A DNA stretch of 7,313 nt, taken from contig JBAUHN010000456.1 in NCBI GenBank assembly GCA_049680295.1, forward strand, positions 1 to 7,313, read 5' to 3'. Shown piece after piece: positions 5,937 to 7,313 of the stretch; positions within the stretch are counted from its first letter, which is position 1, and each line of letters begins with the position of its first letter. A model generated the notes under the pieces. It did not search any database and had not been told where the DNA came from. It saw nothing but the letters and a program-made list of their open reading frames with translations. The position numbers and the translations under genes were made by a program. Origin of the DNA: JBAUHN01 sp049680295. GTDB taxonomy: Bacteria > Pseudomonadota > Alphaproteobacteria > Rhodobacterales > Rhodobacteraceae.

Positions 5937-6566
5937 ATGGCCGGTTCAGCCGCCGTATTGGAAGACAGCAGTTTGCTCAGCAGGCTGGACCGGGCGCTGT
6001 TGCCGGTTGAACGGTTTTGCGCGCTTCTATCGGGTATCGCTATATTTTCGTTGATGTTTCTGGCCGCTTATTCGGTCACAGGGCGTAAGTTTTTTAATGC
6101 GCCGTTGATGGGCTATGTCGATTACATCGAAGCCGCGATGCCGATCATTGCGATCATGGGCGTGTCATACGTGCAGCGCGACGGCACCCATATCCGAATG
6201 GACATGCTGGTCTCGGCCCTGAAAGGGCGGGTGTTGTGGCTGTTCGAATTGATCTCGATCCTGTTGATATTACTGCTGATTGTCGCGCTGACATGGGGCG
6301 CCTGGGAACATTTTGCACGGTCTTTTGATTGTGCAAGGCCCCTGTGTAGCCGTGACAGTTCCATTGATATTGGCTTGCCGACCTGGCCGTCGAAACTGGT
6401 GGTGCCTTTGGCATTTGGCGTGCTGATGCTGCGGCTTTTGTTGCAGGCCTGGGGCTACGGCCGCGCCTTTGTGCTGAATTTGGAAAACCCGGTGGCGGTG
6501 CCGCTGAACCTGACAATTGCCGAACAAGCCCGCGCCGAGGCGGGCCAACTGGCCGAGGACAGCTGA
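5937..6566 (+). CDS. dctQ: TRAP transporter small membrane subunit (DctQ family)
   Basis: The 209-residue protein is the four-helix small permease subunit that partners DctM. Predicted membrane segments lie near 27-46 (ALLSGIAIFSLMFLAAYSV), 61-79, 99-120 (LWLFELISILLILLLIVALTW) and 153-172 (LVVPLAFGVLMLRLLLQAWG). The signature GVSYVQRDGTHIRMDML (75-91) and LPTWPSKLVVPLAFG (147-161) are characteristic of DctQ. The ATG at 5937 has a run of six G at 5925-5930. The frame extends upstream to a TTG at 5901, but that codon lies in the hairpin loop and stem and is not a credible start. The loop between segments 3 and 4 (about 121-150) contains C132 and C137 and should face the periplasm if the N-terminus is cytoplasmic. 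The TGA stop directly abuts the dctM ATG, which suggests translational coupling. Confidence 0.88.
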   Translation: MAGSAAVLEDSSLLSRLDRALLPVERFCALLSGIAIFSLMFLAAYSVTGRKFFNAPLMGYVDYIEAAMPIIAIMGVSYVQRDGTHIRMDMLVSALKGRVLWLFELISILLILLLIVALTWGAWEHFARSFDCARPLCSRDSSIDIGLPTWPSKLVVPLAFGVLMLRLLLQAWGYGRAFVLNLENPVAVPLNLTIAEQARAEAGQLAEDS

Positions 6567-7313
6567 ATGGAACCTATCGAAATCGGTCTTTGGACCAGTG
6601 GCGGCATGCTGGTCATGGTTCTGCTGGGCATGCGGGTTGCTTTTGCCGCCGGTCTGGCGGGGTTCGTAGGCCTTGTCTGGCTGCGCTGGAACGGGTTTGA
6701 CTATGACCCGGCGCGGTTTGGCAAAGCGCTTGAGGTCAGCGTGCGTATTGCGGGCCTGACACCCCATTCCAAAGTCAGCGCGCAGGTTCTCAGCCTGATC
6801 CCGGTGTTTATCCTGATCGGCTATCTGGCCTATTACGCGCGCCTGACCACGGCCCTGTTTGAGGCCGCAAAACGCTGGATCGCCTGGGTACCCGGCGGGT
6901 TGGCGGTGTCGACGATTTTTGCCACCGCCGGATTTGCTGCCGTGTCCGGGGCGTCTGTGGCGACGGCTGCGGTGTTTGCGCGCATTGCCATTCCCGAGAT
7001 GCTCAAGATCGGCTACAACAAACAATTTGCCGCAGGTGTGGTGGCTGCAGGCGGCACGCTTGCCTCGCTGATCCCGCCTTCGGCCATTTTGGTGATCTAT
7101 GCGATTATCGTTGAACAGGACGTGGGAAAACTGCTGCTGGCCGGGTTCATTCCGGGCGCGTTTTCGGCGATTATCTATGCTGGCCTGATCATCAGCATCG
7201 CGATGATCTGGAAGAACGTCGGCCCACCGGTGTCCGGCTTTACGTGGAAGGAGCGCTTTGCGTCGCTGCCTCCGGCCTTACCAATTGTCGCCGTGGTCGT
7301 GATCATTATCTTC
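6567..7313 (+). CDS. dctM: TRAP transporter large membrane subunit (DctM family), 3' truncated by window
   Basis: The frame starts at ATG 6567, immediately after the dctQ TGA, with GAGGA at 6555-6559 as ribosome-binding site. It stays open to the window edge, giving the first 249 residues of a protein that usually has about 430-460. It is the transport channel subunit of the TRAP complex, driving uptake with a sodium or proton gradient. The conserved parts are VLSLIPVFILIGYLAYYARLT (74-94), FAAVSGASVATAAVFARIAIPEMLKIGYNKQFAAGVVAAGGTLASLIPPSAILVIYAI (123-180) and LLLAGFIPGAFSAIIY (189-204); the SGAS...A and IPPS parts are DctM hallmarks. The segment at about 42-72 (NGFDYDPARFGKALEVSVRIAGLTPHSKV), between the first two hydrophobic blocks, is hydrophilic and somewhat long. 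The identity is firm; the C-terminal half is not visible. Confidence 0.92.
   Translation, partial: MEPIEIGLWTSGGMLVMVLLGMRVAFAAGLAGFVGLVWLRWNGFDYDPARFGKALEVSVRIAGLTPHSKVSAQVLSLIPVFILIGYLAYYARLTTALFEAAKRWIAWVPGGLAVSTIFATAGFAAVSGASVATAAVFARIAIPEMLKIGYNKQFAAGVVAAGGTLASLIPPSAILVIYAIIVEQDVGKLLLAGFIPGAFSAIIYAGLIISIAMIWKNVGPPVSGFTWKERFASLPPALPIVAVVVIIIF

Noticed and set aside
6270..7025. 251-codon open frame on the - strand opposite dctQ and dctM
   Set aside because: It is antisense to two conserved membrane genes, its product is a low-complexity His/Gln/Arg-rich sequence, and it crosses the dctQ-dctM junction.
1..7313. A previously undescribed multi-gene system, mobile element or CRISPR array
   Set aside because: Both strands were read. 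The genes are known families apart from one small membrane protein, and there are no spaced repeats, transposase motifs or defence-type domains.

Overview
The window looks like chromosomal DNA from an alphaproteobacterium, most likely the Roseobacter group of the Rhodobacteraceae. This rests on protein style (an AcsA beginning MSDTSKTYPPSAEMSKG, a TRAP transporter, a TamB tail), moderately high G+C coding bias and GG-rich ribosome-binding sites. The assignment is made by eye, not by a search. No CRISPR array, insertion sequence, phage gene, tRNA or rRNA was seen. It is mostly ordinary metabolic and transport genes, and no convincing new multi-gene system was found.

Layout: (1) Bases 1-437 (+) are the C-terminal end of a TamB-type outer-membrane assembly protein. 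It converges on (2) a flavin reductase-like FMN-binding protein (459-971, -), with an inverted repeat at the junction. (3) A small zinc-cysteine protein of the GFA/CENP-V family follows (1081-1476, -). (4) A 371-base stretch (1477-1847) has no recognisable gene and becomes A+T-rich. It leads into (5) a small unknown membrane protein (1848-2147, +), whose stop codon lies inside a perfect hairpin that probably ends transcription for it and for the convergent next gene. (6) acs, acetyl-CoA synthetase (2206-4161, -), is complete, with every key motif present. (7) A divergent control region of about 285 bases (4162-4446) separates acs from (8) a 95-residue cupin (4447-4734, +). (9) A tripartite TRAP transporter follows on the + strand: dctP (4828-5844), dctQ (5937-6566) and dctM (6567 to the window end, incomplete). 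A strong hairpin separates dctP from dctQ, and dctQ and dctM abut as TGAATG.

How the genes fit together: the TRAP genes are clearly one operon that imports an organic acid by a sodium- or proton-driven, binding-protein-dependent route. The cupin lies 93 bases upstream on the same strand and may be co-transcribed or may act on a related compound; this is inference. acs turns free acetate into acetyl-CoA and is read away from the transporter, so both could serve growth on small carboxylic acids, but the sequence does not prove a functional link. The points most worth a second look are the acs upstream region, with TTTGCAAA-like half-sites near a candidate promoter, the dctP-dctQ hairpin, a cysteine pair in a predicted periplasmic loop of DctQ, and the orphan membrane protein with its A+T-rich upstream region.
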